DNA of 19,176 nucleotides from contig JAMCZP010000167.1 in NCBI GenBank assembly GCA_023485185.1, positions 1 through 19,176 on the forward strand, read 5' to 3'. The position numbers and the translations under genes were made by a program. The notes under the pieces were generated by a model, which was given only the letters and a program-made list of their open reading frames with translations, was not told where the DNA came from and made no database searches. Positions 6,759-16,366 of the stretch are shown here, piece by piece (position 1 is the first letter of the stretch; the number at the start of each line of letters is the position of its first letter). Source of the stretch: Gammaproteobacteria bacterium (GTDB taxonomy: Bacteria; Pseudomonadota; Gammaproteobacteria; Pseudomonadales; Halomonadaceae).

Positions 6759-7586
6759 ATGATGGCCCAGCCCTCAATGTCTGCAGAGCATCAAGTGCCA
6801 TTTGATGACCGCGGACTAGCGTATGGTGATGGTGTGTTTGAAACCGTTCTGTTGCGCGCTGGCGCACCAGTGCTGTGGCATTATCACGCTGCGCGGTTGT
6901 TGCTGGGCTGTCAGCGTTTAGGTATTCCATTACCTTGCCAAGCATCCCTTGAGGCGACTTGGCAAGGTCAGCCTACAGCCGAGCTGGAAGTACTCAAAAT
7001 CTTGCTTACCCGGGGTAGCGGGGGGCGAGGCTACGCGCAGCCGGAAGTAGTGAACCCCCGGTTACTTAGCCAACGAACACCTTTTAAACCCTTGATCCAT
7101 CGCTGGCAGCAGGGCGTTACCGTGCGCATTTGCAACTTGCGTCTTGGCCATCAGCCGCGTTTGGCAGGCATTAAACACCTTAATCGGCTTGAAAACGTAC
7201 TGGCACGTCAAGAGTGGAGTGACGCCAGTATTGCCGAAGGAGTGCTGGCCGATAGTGAGGGGTTGGTGATTGAAGCTACCAGTATGAATGTGTTTTGGCA
7301 GCAGGCAGGCGAGGTGTACACACCTTTGCTTGACCAGTGTGGCGTCGCAGGTACGCTGCGTGCTGCGTTAATCGACCAAGGCTTAGTGCGTCAGGCATCG
7401 TTGCCTTTGAGTCAGTTGGCCAGTGTAGCGCAGTGCTGGGTAGGAAACTCCGTGCAGGGCATATGGCCTGTGACCGCGTTACTCGCGTCCGATGGCTCGC
7501 AACTTGCGCGTTGGCCGGTCACCCCGAGTGATCCGCTGCAGCGTGCTGCGCATCAATTACTAGGTTATGAGTCGCCGGCGTGTTAG
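6759..7586 (+). CDS. pabC: Aminodeoxychorismate lyase PabC
   Basis: PabC is a fold-type IV PLP enzyme that splits 4-amino-4-deoxychorismate into p-aminobenzoate and pyruvate for folate synthesis. The 275-residue product has DDRGLAYGDGVFET near the N-terminus, the PLP lysine K139 in GIKHLNRLENVLAR, and EATSMNVFW and CGVAGTLRAAL further on, all class IV aminotransferase hallmarks. Its position between fabF and mltG is the conserved one and favours PabC over a branched-chain or D-amino-acid transaminase. The start is uncertain: tandem ATGs at 6759/6762 have no clear Shine-Dalgarno, and an ATG at 6777 is also possible. Confidence 0.93.
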   Translation: MMAQPSMSAEHQVPFDDRGLAYGDGVFETVLLRAGAPVLWHYHAARLLLGCQRLGIPLPCQASLEATWQGQPTAELEVLKILLTRGSGGRGYAQPEVVNPRLLSQRTPFKPLIHRWQQGVTVRICNLRLGHQPRLAGIKHLNRLENVLARQEWSDASIAEGVLADSEGLVIEATSMNVFWQQAGEVYTPLLDQCGVAGTLRAALIDQGLVRQASLPLSQLASVAQCWVGNSVQGIWPVTALLASDGSQLARWPVTPSDPLQRAAHQLLGYESPAC

Positions 7587-7614
7587 CTACTGCTGCGGCA
7601 TTATTCGAGGTGTC

Positions 7615-8622
7615 ATGTTGAAACGTTTATTCATTGCTTTATTGGTGTTAGTGGTTGTCGGGGCGGCAGGCGCCGCAGGTGGCTATTTCTATTGGCAGAG
7701 TCGTCTTGAGGCGCCGCTTGCCCTGGATGAGCCAATGCTCTATCAGGTTCCCTCCGGTGCAGGGTTTAATCAAGTCGTCTCTCAGTTGGAGGCTCAGGGC
7801 GTCGTGAAGGACGCCTGGGCGTTTCGCTTACTGGCCCGTGTTGAGCCTGAACGCGTGCCTCGATTACGTACAGGCGAGTACCAGCTACAGCCGGATATGA
7901 GTGGCCTTGAGATGATGGCGCTGCTGGGCAGTGACAGGGTAGTGACCTATCCGTTGACTATTCCTGAGGGGTGGTCTTTCCGGCAAATGCGCGAGCTTTT
8001 AAACGCCGCTCCCAAGCTGGATAATCGCACCGCTGATATGAGCGATGAAGAAATAATGGCACTACTGGATCGGGAAGGGACGTTTCCTGAAGGCTGGTTT
8101 TTCCCCGATACCTACCGCTATCACTTGGGCATGAGCGATGTTGATATCCTGCGCCAATCCTTGAGCCGTATGGAGCGTATTCTTGAAGAGGTGTGGGAGG
8201 GGCGAGTAGAGGGTTTAACCATTGACTCCCCCTATGAAGCACTGATTATGGCTTCATTGATTGAGCGTGAAACCGGGGCCCCTGAGGAACGGCGCGAAAT
8301 TGCTGGGGTGTTTAAGCGGCGTATGGAGCAAGGCATGCGCCTGCAAACAGACCCAACGATTATCTATGGTATGGGTGAGCGTTATGAGGGCCGAATTACC
8401 CGCGCCGATATCCGCGAAGCTACGCCTTATAACACCTACGTGATTGACGGAATGCCGCCTACGCCAATTGCGATGCCAGGACGTGCTTCGTTAGAAGCAG
8501 CGGTGAATCCACTGCCTGGAGAAACACTCTATTTCGTTTCTCGTGGCGATGGCACGCATCACTTTTCGCGTACCCTACGCGAACACAATAATGCCGTTAA
8601 TCGCTATATTCGTAATCGTTAA
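7615..8622 (+). CDS. mltG: Endolytic murein transglycosylase MltG
   Basis: MltG is an inner-membrane lytic transglycosylase that cuts nascent peptidoglycan and acts as a terminase of glycan polymerisation. The 335-residue protein has a cytoplasmic MLKR start, one membrane helix (about residues 5-27), a LysM-like region around residues 40-115 and the YceG catalytic domain. The active-site glutamate is E217 in MASLIERETGA. FPEGWFFPDTYRY, DPTIIYGMG, YNTYVIDGMPPTPIAMPG and FVSRGDGTHHFS are family blocks. The ATG at 7615 follows GAGGTG; an upstream ATG overlapping pabC would put charged residues and Cys before the membrane helix and is less likely. The gap to pabC is 28 bp. Confidence 0.96.
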   Translation: MLKRLFIALLVLVVVGAAGAAGGYFYWQSRLEAPLALDEPMLYQVPSGAGFNQVVSQLEAQGVVKDAWAFRLLARVEPERVPRLRTGEYQLQPDMSGLEMMALLGSDRVVTYPLTIPEGWSFRQMRELLNAAPKLDNRTADMSDEEIMALLDREGTFPEGWFFPDTYRYHLGMSDVDILRQSLSRMERILEEVWEGRVEGLTIDSPYEALIMASLIERETGAPEERREIAGVFKRRMEQGMRLQTDPTIIYGMGERYEGRITRADIREATPYNTYVIDGMPPTPIAMPGRASLEAAVNPLPGETLYFVSRGDGTHHFSRTLREHNNAVNRYIRNR

Positions 8623-8635
8623 TTCGTAATCATTA
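8608..8635 (+). repeat. 14-bp tandem duplication at the mltG stop codon
   Basis: ATTCGTAATCGTTA (8608-8621) is followed at once by ATTCGTAATCATTA (8622-8635), one mismatch. The first copy encodes the last residues of MltG and most of its stop codon. It looks like a small replication-slippage duplication with no obvious function. Confidence 0.6.
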
Positions 8636-8690
8636 AAAGCATGGCCCATCACCAATGGCGGACTGCCTAAGTCAGTTATTATCAAAATAA

Positions 8691-10330
<1,640 letters not shown>

Positions 10331-10350
10331 CTAGGTGTTTAGCTCTAAGC

Positions 10351-10380
10351 TTTATAGACATAAGTTTTATAGACATAAGT
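10351..10380 (+). repeat. 15-bp tandem repeat upstream of pilZ
   Basis: TTTATAGACATAAGT occurs at 10351-10365 and exactly again at 10366-10380. After one extra T, a partial third copy follows (TTTATAG, 10382-10388). The array lies in the 122-bp holB-pilZ gap and abuts a perfect inverted repeat. It could be a slippage-prone spacer or part of the pilZ control region. Confidence 0.85.
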
Positions 10381-10385
10381 TTTTA

Positions 10386-10404
10386 TAGGTAATTGCATTA
10401 CCTA
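10386..10404. promoter_or_regulatory. Perfect 8-bp inverted repeat, possible operator before pilZ
   Basis: TAGGTAAT (10386-10393) and ATTACCTA (10397-10404) are exact reverse complements around the 3-bp centre TGC. The symmetry and 19-bp size fit a dimeric repressor site. It lies 48 bp before the pilZ ATG. No regulator family is recognised from the sequence, and a short RNA hairpin is the alternative. Confidence 0.45.
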
Positions 10405-10452
10405 GTTCGTTACGTTTACTTATTTATTCCACGGCACAGCAGCGAGGTTGTC

Positions 10453-10788
10453 ATGGCCGCTCAAAAAGCGCTCTCTCTCACCGTACCTGACGTGCCGACG
10501 CTGCTTTCCGCCTATATGCCTTTCTTGGATCGTGGAGGTGTTTTTATCCCTACGAACACGGCCTATGCGCTTGGCCAGCAAGTTTTTTTACTGCTCACCC
10601 TGCCCGGTGAAAGCGAACGTCTTTCGATCTCTGGAAGCGTCGTGTGGGTATCTCCTGAAGGTGTTAGTGGAAGGCGTATGCCTGGCATTGGCCTGCATTT
10701 CAGCCAACAAGATTATCCTGTCCGTGATCGTATTGAGACCCTGCTAGCCGGTCAGTTAGATAAAGCAGCCCCGTCGTTTACGCTCTGA
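10453..10788 (+). CDS. pilZ: Type IV pilus assembly protein PilZ
   Basis: This is a 111-residue single-domain PilZ protein of the founding type, needed for type IV pilus assembly and twitching in Pseudomonas. In Xanthomonas the homologue binds PilB and FimX. Recognisable blocks are SAYMPFLDRGGVFIPTN (20-35), LGQQVFLLLTLP (40-51), SGSVVWVSPEG (60-70) and RDRIETLLAG (91-100), which match P. aeruginosa PilZ closely. Like that protein, it lacks the N-terminal RxxxR motif that binds c-di-GMP, so it probably does not sense the messenger itself. GAGG lies six bases before the ATG at 10453. The position between holB and tatD is the same as in Pseudomonas. It implies that type IV pilus genes exist elsewhere in the genome. 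Confidence 0.92.
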   Translation: MAAQKALSLTVPDVPTLLSAYMPFLDRGGVFIPTNTAYALGQQVFLLLTLPGESERLSISGSVVWVSPEGVSGRRMPGIGLHFSQQDYPVRDRIETLLAGQLDKAAPSFTL

Positions 10789-10858
10789 ATTAAACCGTCG
10801 CTTACGGCTTGAGTGCCATTCTCATCGTGGTGATGGCCTACCTGTTGTCGAGACCCAT

Positions 10859-11707
10859 ATGTTTGTTGATTCACACTGTCATTTAGATCGCCTGTCAGAG
10901 CATACCCATGGGGGCGATATCGCTGCCACACTGGCAGCCGCGCGCGCAGCCCATGTCAGCCAATTTCTTGCCGTAGCGGTCACCTTGGATGAGATGCCGC
11001 AATTGGCGGCTATTGCCCGTGCGCATCCCGATGTAGCGATTTCCGCTGGTTTGCACCCTTTGCATAGCCCTGCGGAAAAAGAGGGCGCCGAGAGTGAGCC
11101 AAGCGTCGCCGATATCAAGGACGCCGCAGAGCAGTTTGGGGCGGTTGCGATTGGCGAAACCGGTCTGGATTATCACTACAGTGACAGTGTGCCAGTCGAT
11201 GTACAGCATGAGCGGTTTAAACGGCATTTGATCGCCGCGCGGGAGTTAGAGCTTCCGGTCATAGTTCATACCCGTGAAGCCAAACAGGAGACACTGGCGC
11301 TGCTGCGTGAATACAGCGACCCGCGCGTGGGCGGTGTATTACACTGTTTCACTGAAGACTTGGCGATGGCCCGTGAAGCAGTAAGGCTCGGTTTTTATAT
11401 CTCGCTATCGGGGATTATTACATTCCGCAATGCTGAACCGCTTAGAGAGCTTGCTCGCCAGCTGCCGTTAGATCGTTTGCTGATAGAGACTGACAGCCCC
11501 TATCTTGCGCCGGTGCCTTATCGAGGTAAGCCTAATGAGCCAGCCTGGGTAGTGAAAGTGGCAGAGTGTATTGCTCAAGAGCGGGGCATCAGTGTTGATG
11601 AAGTGGCCATGCAAACTACGGCCAATTTTCATCAACTGTTCCGTGCAGCGGCTCCCGAGGCGCCGGTACACGTCAAGGAAGCATTGGCGCAGTCCGGGCT
11701 GCTATAG
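10859..11707 (+). CDS. TatD family metal-dependent hydrolase (YcfH-like DNase)
   Basis: This gene encodes a TIM-barrel metallohydrolase of the TatD family; members act as 3'-5' exonucleases or D-aminoacyl-tRNA deacylases, and the exact substrate here is unknown. The 282-residue protein carries the metal ligands in order: H6 and H8 in DSHCHLD, E100 in AIGETGLDYHY, H137 in VIVHTREA, H162 in GVLHCFT, and D212 in LIETDSPYLAPVPYRGKPNEP. Its linkage after tmk-holB matches E. coli ycfH rather than tatD itself. A 17-residue insertion (about 72-88, AEKEGAESEPSV) is more acidic than usual. No clear Shine-Dalgarno is visible, but the MFVDSHCHLD start is canonical. Confidence 0.94.
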   Translation: MFVDSHCHLDRLSEHTHGGDIAATLAAARAAHVSQFLAVAVTLDEMPQLAAIARAHPDVAISAGLHPLHSPAEKEGAESEPSVADIKDAAEQFGAVAIGETGLDYHYSDSVPVDVQHERFKRHLIAARELELPVIVHTREAKQETLALLREYSDPRVGGVLHCFTEDLAMAREAVRLGFYISLSGIITFRNAEPLRELARQLPLDRLLIETDSPYLAPVPYRGKPNEPAWVVKVAECIAQERGISVDEVAMQTTANFHQLFRAAAPEAPVHVKEALAQSGLL

Positions 11708-11745
11708 CCCGACAGCGCGACCAATGACCAAGCGAGGTGGGCGAG

Positions 11746-12318
11746 ATGAATATTGATCGATTGCTACAGCAACATAATCAGGGTGGAGAAAGCGCCAGTG
11801 CTATCCCCCCCTTAGATGAGTGGCAGCCTGCGCTTTCAGGCGATATCAATATCAATATTGATACTGACGGTCATTGGTGGCACGAAGGTAAGCCCTTTGC
11901 CCGCCCCAAGGTGGCGCGACTATTAGCAACGCTGCTGCGCCTTGATGCTGACGGTTACTGTTTGGTCACCCCGGTTGAGCGCTGGCGCATCCAGGTTGAA
12001 GATCTGCCACTGGTCGCAGTAGAAGCCGACTTCCGTGACGATGCATGGTGGTTCACTACCCAGTTTGATGACGTTGTGCGCCTAGATGCCGAGCATCCAC
12101 TCACTGTGACGTTAACTCCTCAGGGTGATGCGGTGCCGCAACTGCCGGTGCGTTTCGGTTTGGCTGCACGGCTGCATCGCAATGTGTATTACCAGTTGGT
12201 TGAGGCTTGCGAAAGCCGGGATCTAGGTGATGGCACTAATGAGGTCGGGCTAATGAGCGCCGGGCAGTGGTTTGCCCTAGGAAAGCTTGATGATGAACTC
12301 TCGGGCGAGGCGCCGTGA
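11746..12318 (+). CDS. DUF1285 domain-containing protein
   Basis: This gene encodes a 190-residue protein of the DUF1285 family, whose function is not established. Signature stretches are IPPLDEWQPALSGDI, the IDTDGHWWHEGKPFARPKVARL block and YCLVTPVERWRIQVEDLPLVAVE, typical of the family's beta-rich fold. It has no signal peptide or membrane helix and is predicted to be cytoplasmic. I chose the ATG at 11746 because GAGGTG (11734-11739) precedes it by six bases; a GTG at 11737 would overlap that site. The stop overlaps the GTG start of the downstream helicase by 4 bp, so the two proteins are translationally coupled and may act together, though that is only inference. Confidence 0.85.
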   Translation: MNIDRLLQQHNQGGESASAIPPLDEWQPALSGDININIDTDGHWWHEGKPFARPKVARLLATLLRLDADGYCLVTPVERWRIQVEDLPLVAVEADFRDDAWWFTTQFDDVVRLDAEHPLTVTLTPQGDAVPQLPVRFGLAARLHRNVYYQLVEACESRDLGDGTNEVGLMSAGQWFALGKLDDELSGEAP

Positions 12319-14525
12319 AGTTAACCGCTGAACAGCAGGCTGTTGTTAATCACCGCGAGGGGCATGCGCGGGTAGCAGCGGTGGCGGGGGCAGGCAAAAC
12401 CACTACTATGGCGGCGCGTGTACTGCACTTACTGGCCAGTGATGTGCCGCCAAAGCGCATTTTAGTGCTGATGTTTAACCGCTCGGCTAAGGATGATTTC
12501 CAGCGCCGCTTAATGAGCATGGCACCCGCCGGTCAAGCACTGCCCGATGTACGCACTTTTCACTCCCTTGGGCATCGGTTAACCCAGAGTCTTTGTCGCT
12601 GGGGAGCACTTGCACCGCGACGCTTGCTGTCAGCAGATTGGCAGCTAGAACGGCTGTTGCGTCAGGCGAGTCTCAATGTGCTGCGTGATAAGGTTGAGCG
12701 TAAAGACGCGGCTCTGGAAGCTGATCGGCTTGAAACCTTAGCCCATTTTTGTGGCTTAGTAAAAGCAGAAATGATTACGCCTGCAGCGCTTTACGAGCGG
12801 CTCAATTTCGACCCTGATACCGACTATTTTCCCGCAGCGTTTATCGAGGCAGAGCGGTTGTTGGAAGCGGAAGGGGTGATGACTTATGCCGATCTGCTTT
12901 ATCGCCCGCTGCAGGCGCTAGAAGCGGATGCTGCCCTAAGAGAGAGGGTAGAGGGTTTTCTGGACCATGTCATTATCGATGAATACCAGGATATCAATGC
13001 CGCTCAGCAGCGGCTTTTATCCGTACTGGTGGGCAGCCGTGCCGAGGTGATGGCAGTCGGCGATGCCAATCAATGTATTTATGAGTGGCGCGGTGCCAAA
13101 CCTGACACCATGCTGGAAAATTTTACCGCTACCTTTGGCGAGGCGACCGACTATCCCTTATCAACAACCTTCCGCCATGGCCATGCCTTAGCGCTCGCCG
13201 CGAATCATGCTATCGCCGCTAACCAGCGGCGGCCCAACCAGCTGTGCTTGGCTGCGGTCAATAATCCTGAAACCCGTGTTTCAGTGGGGCAAGGCAGCCG
13301 CTTACTACTCGATGCATTAATGGATTGGCAGGCGCAGGGGCGTGCGTTTAACGAGGTTAGTCTACTGGTACGTAGCTGGGCGCTCTCGGTACCGTTCCAG
13401 CTAGCCCTATTGCAGGCGGGGATTCCGTTCCGGCTGCAGCGGGAGGACCGTTTTGTGTTTCGTTTGCCGTTGGTGCAGGCCTTGGCGGGCTATTTAAAGC
13501 TGTCACGTCGCTCAGACCTGCTACGTGATCCGCAACAGCTACTGTTGCTGCTTTCCCAGCCGACACCGTTCGTAGCCAGGGAGCGCTTGCTGCGTTTAGC
13601 GCAACAGCTGGCGACGACTCAGCAGTGGCCCGGGCGTCATGATCCTATACTAACGGATCTCAAGCCGATTCAGCGGCGCACGCTTAAAAAGCGCTGGGTA
13701 CTGCTGTGCGAGCTGCCTCAGTTAAGTGCTTGGCCGCCCGCCAAGCTACTCCGTCATGTGGTAGAGAGCATTGAAGCGGAAAAAACCCTCAAACGCGCCG
13801 CCACAAGGCGAGATAAAGGTGAAGAGGATGTTCGTTTGCTCGACGTATTAATCGAGCAAGCACAGAGCGTACAAGATCCCGATGCCTTCATCGAACTACT
13901 TGAACGTCCAGTCGAGAACCAGGCAGGTGGCGTGCTGATCAGTACTGTGCACGGAGCAAAAGGGCTTGAGTGGCCGCTCGTAGCGGTTGCTGGGGTTAAT
14001 GAGGAAGATTTTCCCCACTATAGTCGCGAGAACCCACTTAGTGATGAACGCCTTGAGGAGGAGCGGCGGCTGTTCTACGTGGCGATTACGCGTGCTCAGG
14101 AGCAGCTGTTAGTGCTTCATGATGGCGGTGTGCATCGACCCAGTCGCTTTATCGCTGAAAGTGCTTGGCAAGACAGTATGCGCGTGGCCTCTTGCTTGTC
14201 GAGTGGCAATGCCCCGTCGGCTGCGCTTCAGGTAACGTCGGTCAGTCTAGTCGAACGTTATCTGGCGCGACTAGGGCGCAACGATATTGTGCTTGCGGCA
14301 GCCCAAGTTGAAGAGGGCAAAGCGGGTTATGCATCAGATACTCGCTTTTACCCTGGGCAGCGGCTTCATCATGCGGTGTTTGGTGAGGGTGAAGTGGCTG
14401 CAGTCGAAGGAAATCCTAACGACCCGGTCATCGATGTGCGTTTTGATCAAGCTGGGCGCAGGCGATTAATTGCTCGCCGAGCACCCATTGAAGTGCTGGA
14501 AAGTGCTCAACGAGTGCCGCTCTAA
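12315..14525 (+). CDS. UvrD/Rep-like superfamily 1A DNA helicase
   Basis: This gene encodes a 736-residue ATP-dependent 3'-5' helicase of the UvrD/Rep/PcrA group. Motifs in order: a Q-motif at LTAEQQAV (3-10), Walker A AGAGKTT (24-30), TFHSLG (81-86), DEYQD (222-226), GDANQCIYEWRGA (249-261), STTFRHG (283-289), ISTVHGAKGLEW (542-553) and FYVAITRAQ (587-595). The end (about 678-728, FYPGQRLHHAVFGEGEVAAVEG) resembles the Tudor-like C-terminal domain that lets PcrA/UvrD contact RNA polymerase. The Q-motif and all helicase motifs look intact. It is too short and lacks the nuclease domain for RecB or AddA, and it is divergent enough that I do not call it uvrD or rep. A GTG start (12315) overlaps the stop of the DUF1285 gene, with GAGG four bases upstream. 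Its substrate is unknown. Confidence 0.9.
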   Translation: MKLTAEQQAVVNHREGHARVAAVAGAGKTTTMAARVLHLLASDVPPKRILVLMFNRSAKDDFQRRLMSMAPAGQALPDVRTFHSLGHRLTQSLCRWGALAPRRLLSADWQLERLLRQASLNVLRDKVERKDAALEADRLETLAHFCGLVKAEMITPAALYERLNFDPDTDYFPAAFIEAERLLEAEGVMTYADLLYRPLQALEADAALRERVEGFLDHVIIDEYQDINAAQQRLLSVLVGSRAEVMAVGDANQCIYEWRGAKPDTMLENFTATFGEATDYPLSTTFRHGHALALAANHAIAANQRRPNQLCLAAVNNPETRVSVGQGSRLLLDALMDWQAQGRAFNEVSLLVRSWALSVPFQLALLQAGIPFRLQREDRFVFRLPLVQALAGYLKLSRRSDLLRDPQQLLLLLSQPTPFVARERLLRLAQQLATTQQWPGRHDPILTDLKPIQRRTLKKRWVLLCELPQLSAWPPAKLLRHVVESIEAEKTLKRAATRRDKGEEDVRLLDVLIEQAQSVQDPDAFIELLERPVENQAGGVLISTVHGAKGLEWPLVAVAGVNEEDFPHYSRENPLSDERLEEERRLFYVAITRAQEQLLVLHDGGVHRPSRFIAESAWQDSMRVASCLSSGNAPSAALQVTSVSLVERYLARLGRNDIVLAAAQVEEGKAGYASDTRFYPGQRLHHAVFGEGEVAAVEGNPNDPVIDVRFDQAGRRRLIARRAPIEVLESAQRVPL

Positions 14526-14558
14526 CGGCCAGCCTAGATCTTGCTATTGGCTGGCCGT
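14525..14558. terminator. Hairpin between the convergent helicase and ETF-QO genes
   Basis: ACGGCCAGCC (14525-14534) pairs perfectly with GGCTGGCCGT (14549-14558) around a 14-base loop, starting at the last base of the helicase stop codon. No T-run follows on either strand, so termination would be inefficient or Rho-assisted; it may instead protect the 3' ends of both convergent transcripts. Confidence 0.5.
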
Positions 14559-14606
14559 ATCGGTAGCGAGGCAGCATTTTAAAAAGTGTTAAAAGCCTCT
14601 CGCTGA

Positions 14607-16271
14607 TTACATATTGGGGTATGTTGGCCCGCCGCCGCCTTCCGGTGCTACCCAAGTGATATTTTGTGCCGGGTCTTTGATATCACAGGTTTTGCAGTGC
14701 ACGCAGTTCTGGAAGTTGATCTGAAAGCGTGGCTGTCCCGCGCTATCTTCCACCACTTCGTAGACGCCTGCAGGGCAGTAGCGCTGGGCGGGTTCTGCGT
14801 ACTTCGGCAGGTTTTCGCGAATCGGTAGCTCAGGGTCTTCCAAACGCAGATGGCAAGGCTGGTTCTCTTCATGGTTGGTGTTAGACAGAAACACTGAGGA
14901 GAGCTTATCGAAAGAGAGTTTTCCGTCTGGCTTAGGATAAGTGATTTTTTCAAACTCAGCCGCAGGCTTAAGGGCGCCGTGGTCGGTAGTGGTGTCATGC
15001 ACATTGGGCAGTTTATTGCCCAGTAGCTGATGGGCAAAATTGTATGCGCCGCCACCAATAGTGCCATATTTATGAATGGCAGGGCCGAAGCTAGCGTTGT
15101 CTTTAAGTTCTTGGTAAGCCCAGCTTGCTTCCCACTTTTGAGTAAAGCTAGTCAGCTCTTGGGCGCCTTCGTCACCGCTCTTAATCGCTTCAAACACGCT
15201 TTCTGCTGCGACCATGCCAGACTTCATGGCAGTGTGAAGCCCCTTGATTTTGGCAAAGTTGAGGGTGCCTGCGTCACAGCCGATTAGCAGGCCGCCGGGG
15301 AAGGTCATTTTCGGTAGGCAGTTAAAGCCACCCTTGGTAATTGCCCGGGCGCCGTAAGCAACGCGTTTGCCACCTTCAAGGTATTGGCTAATGACCGGAT
15401 GATGCTTCATGCGCTGCAACTCATCGAAAGGCGAGAGCCATGGATTTTGGTAGCCAAGATCCATAATTAAACCGACAACGACCTGCTGGTTTTCTGCATG
15501 GTATAAAAACCAGCCGCCGTGGGTGTGTTTATCTAACGGCCAGCCAGAGCCGTGCACGACAAGCCCAGGTTCATGCTTGTCCGCGGGTACATCCCAAAGC
15601 TCTTTTAAGCCGATGCCATAGTGCTGGGGATCGCGTCCTGCATCCAGCGAAAAATCTTTAATCAAGCGTTTGCCAAGATGCCCGCGCGCGCCTTCTGCGA
15701 ACAGTGTGTACTTAGCGCGCAGCTCCATGCCTGGCATATAGCCATCTTTAGGCGTGCCATCAGCAGCGACACCCATGTCACCGATTAAGATACCGCGCAC
15801 CGCGCCATCTTCAACGATAACGTCTTGGGCCGCGAAGCCAGGGAAGATTTCCACCCCTAACGATTCGGCCTGCTCGCCAAGCCAGCGGCAAAGATTGCCG
15901 GCACTGATGACGTAACGCTGCTGGTCGCCCCCGGTGTTGTGCATACTTTTGGGTACTAACGCGTTAGGCACTTTTTGTGCTTTTTCGGCATCTTTAAGCA
16001 AAAAAACATCGTCGCGAATCGCCGGAGTATTAAGCGGTGCGCCGCGCTCTTGCCAATCGGGAAATAGTTCAGTTAGCGCACGGGGCTCGAATACGGCACC
16101 TGATAAGATATGCGCGCCCACTTCTGAGCCTTTTTCGACCACGCAGACAGTCAGTTCCTGCTCGGCTTCATTCGCTTGCTGCATCAGACGGCAGGCAGCA
16201 GCAAGCCCGGATGGGCCCGCACCCACAATTACCACGTCAAAGTCCATTACATCGCGTTCAACAGTTTCCAC
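14607..16271 (-). CDS. etfD: Electron transfer flavoprotein-ubiquinone oxidoreductase
   Basis: ETF-QO is a membrane-associated FAD and 4Fe-4S enzyme that takes electrons from reduced ETF and passes them to ubiquinone, linking acyl-CoA and amino-acid dehydrogenases to respiration. The 554-residue protein has the FAD motif VVIVGAGPSGL near the N-terminus (GxGxxG at 17-22), the ETF-QO blocks GWPLDKHTHGGWFLYH and GLLIGCDAGTLNFAKIKG, and cluster cysteines C499, C523, C526 and C529 (CPAG and CVHCKTC). The C-terminus GGGGPTYPNM is the family ending. I start at a GTG (16269-16271) because AAGGAG lies about eight bases upstream and the product then begins like Pseudomonas ETF-QO; an ATG at 16245-16247 is the alternative. 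Divergent from etfBA, its redox partners. Confidence 0.95.
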   Translation of the reverse strand: METVERDVMDFDVVIVGAGPSGLAAACRLMQQANEAEQELTVCVVEKGSEVGAHILSGAVFEPRALTELFPDWQERGAPLNTPAIRDDVFLLKDAEKAQKVPNALVPKSMHNTGGDQQRYVISAGNLCRWLGEQAESLGVEIFPGFAAQDVIVEDGAVRGILIGDMGVAADGTPKDGYMPGMELRAKYTLFAEGARGHLGKRLIKDFSLDAGRDPQHYGIGLKELWDVPADKHEPGLVVHGSGWPLDKHTHGGWFLYHAENQQVVVGLIMDLGYQNPWLSPFDELQRMKHHPVISQYLEGGKRVAYGARAITKGGFNCLPKMTFPGGLLIGCDAGTLNFAKIKGLHTAMKSGMVAAESVFEAIKSGDEGAQELTSFTQKWEASWAYQELKDNASFGPAIHKYGTIGGGAYNFAHQLLGNKLPNVHDTTTDHGALKPAAEFEKITYPKPDGKLSFDKLSSVFLSNTNHEENQPCHLRLEDPELPIRENLPKYAEPAQRYCPAGVYEVVEDSAGQPRFQINFQNCVHCKTCDIKDPAQNITWVAPEGGGGPTYPNM

Positions 16272-16300
16272 CCGGTTTCTCCTTGTTCTCTTAAGCGCCA

Positions 16301-16353
16301 CTATTTATAAAAGCTAGTCGAAGGCTTCATTATGAGCATTAGTTTATAAATAG
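16301..16353. repeat. 11-bp inverted repeat CTATTTATAAA / TTTATAAATAG
   Basis: CTATTTATAAA (16301-16311) and TTTATAAATAG (16343-16353) are exact reverse complements with a 31-bp loop. Each arm also contains the palindrome TTTATAAA. They lie 30-82 bp upstream of the etfD start, where a promoter -10 for the minus strand is expected, so one arm may simply be a TATAAA-like -10 element. Confidence 0.5.
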
Positions 16354-16366
16354 CGGGCCTTGATTT

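Noticed and set aside
12315..14525. Helicase plus DUF1285 as a defence system
   Set aside because: There is no nuclease, methylase, reverse transcriptase or toxin-like partner, and the pair sits in a conserved housekeeping run rather than a defence island.
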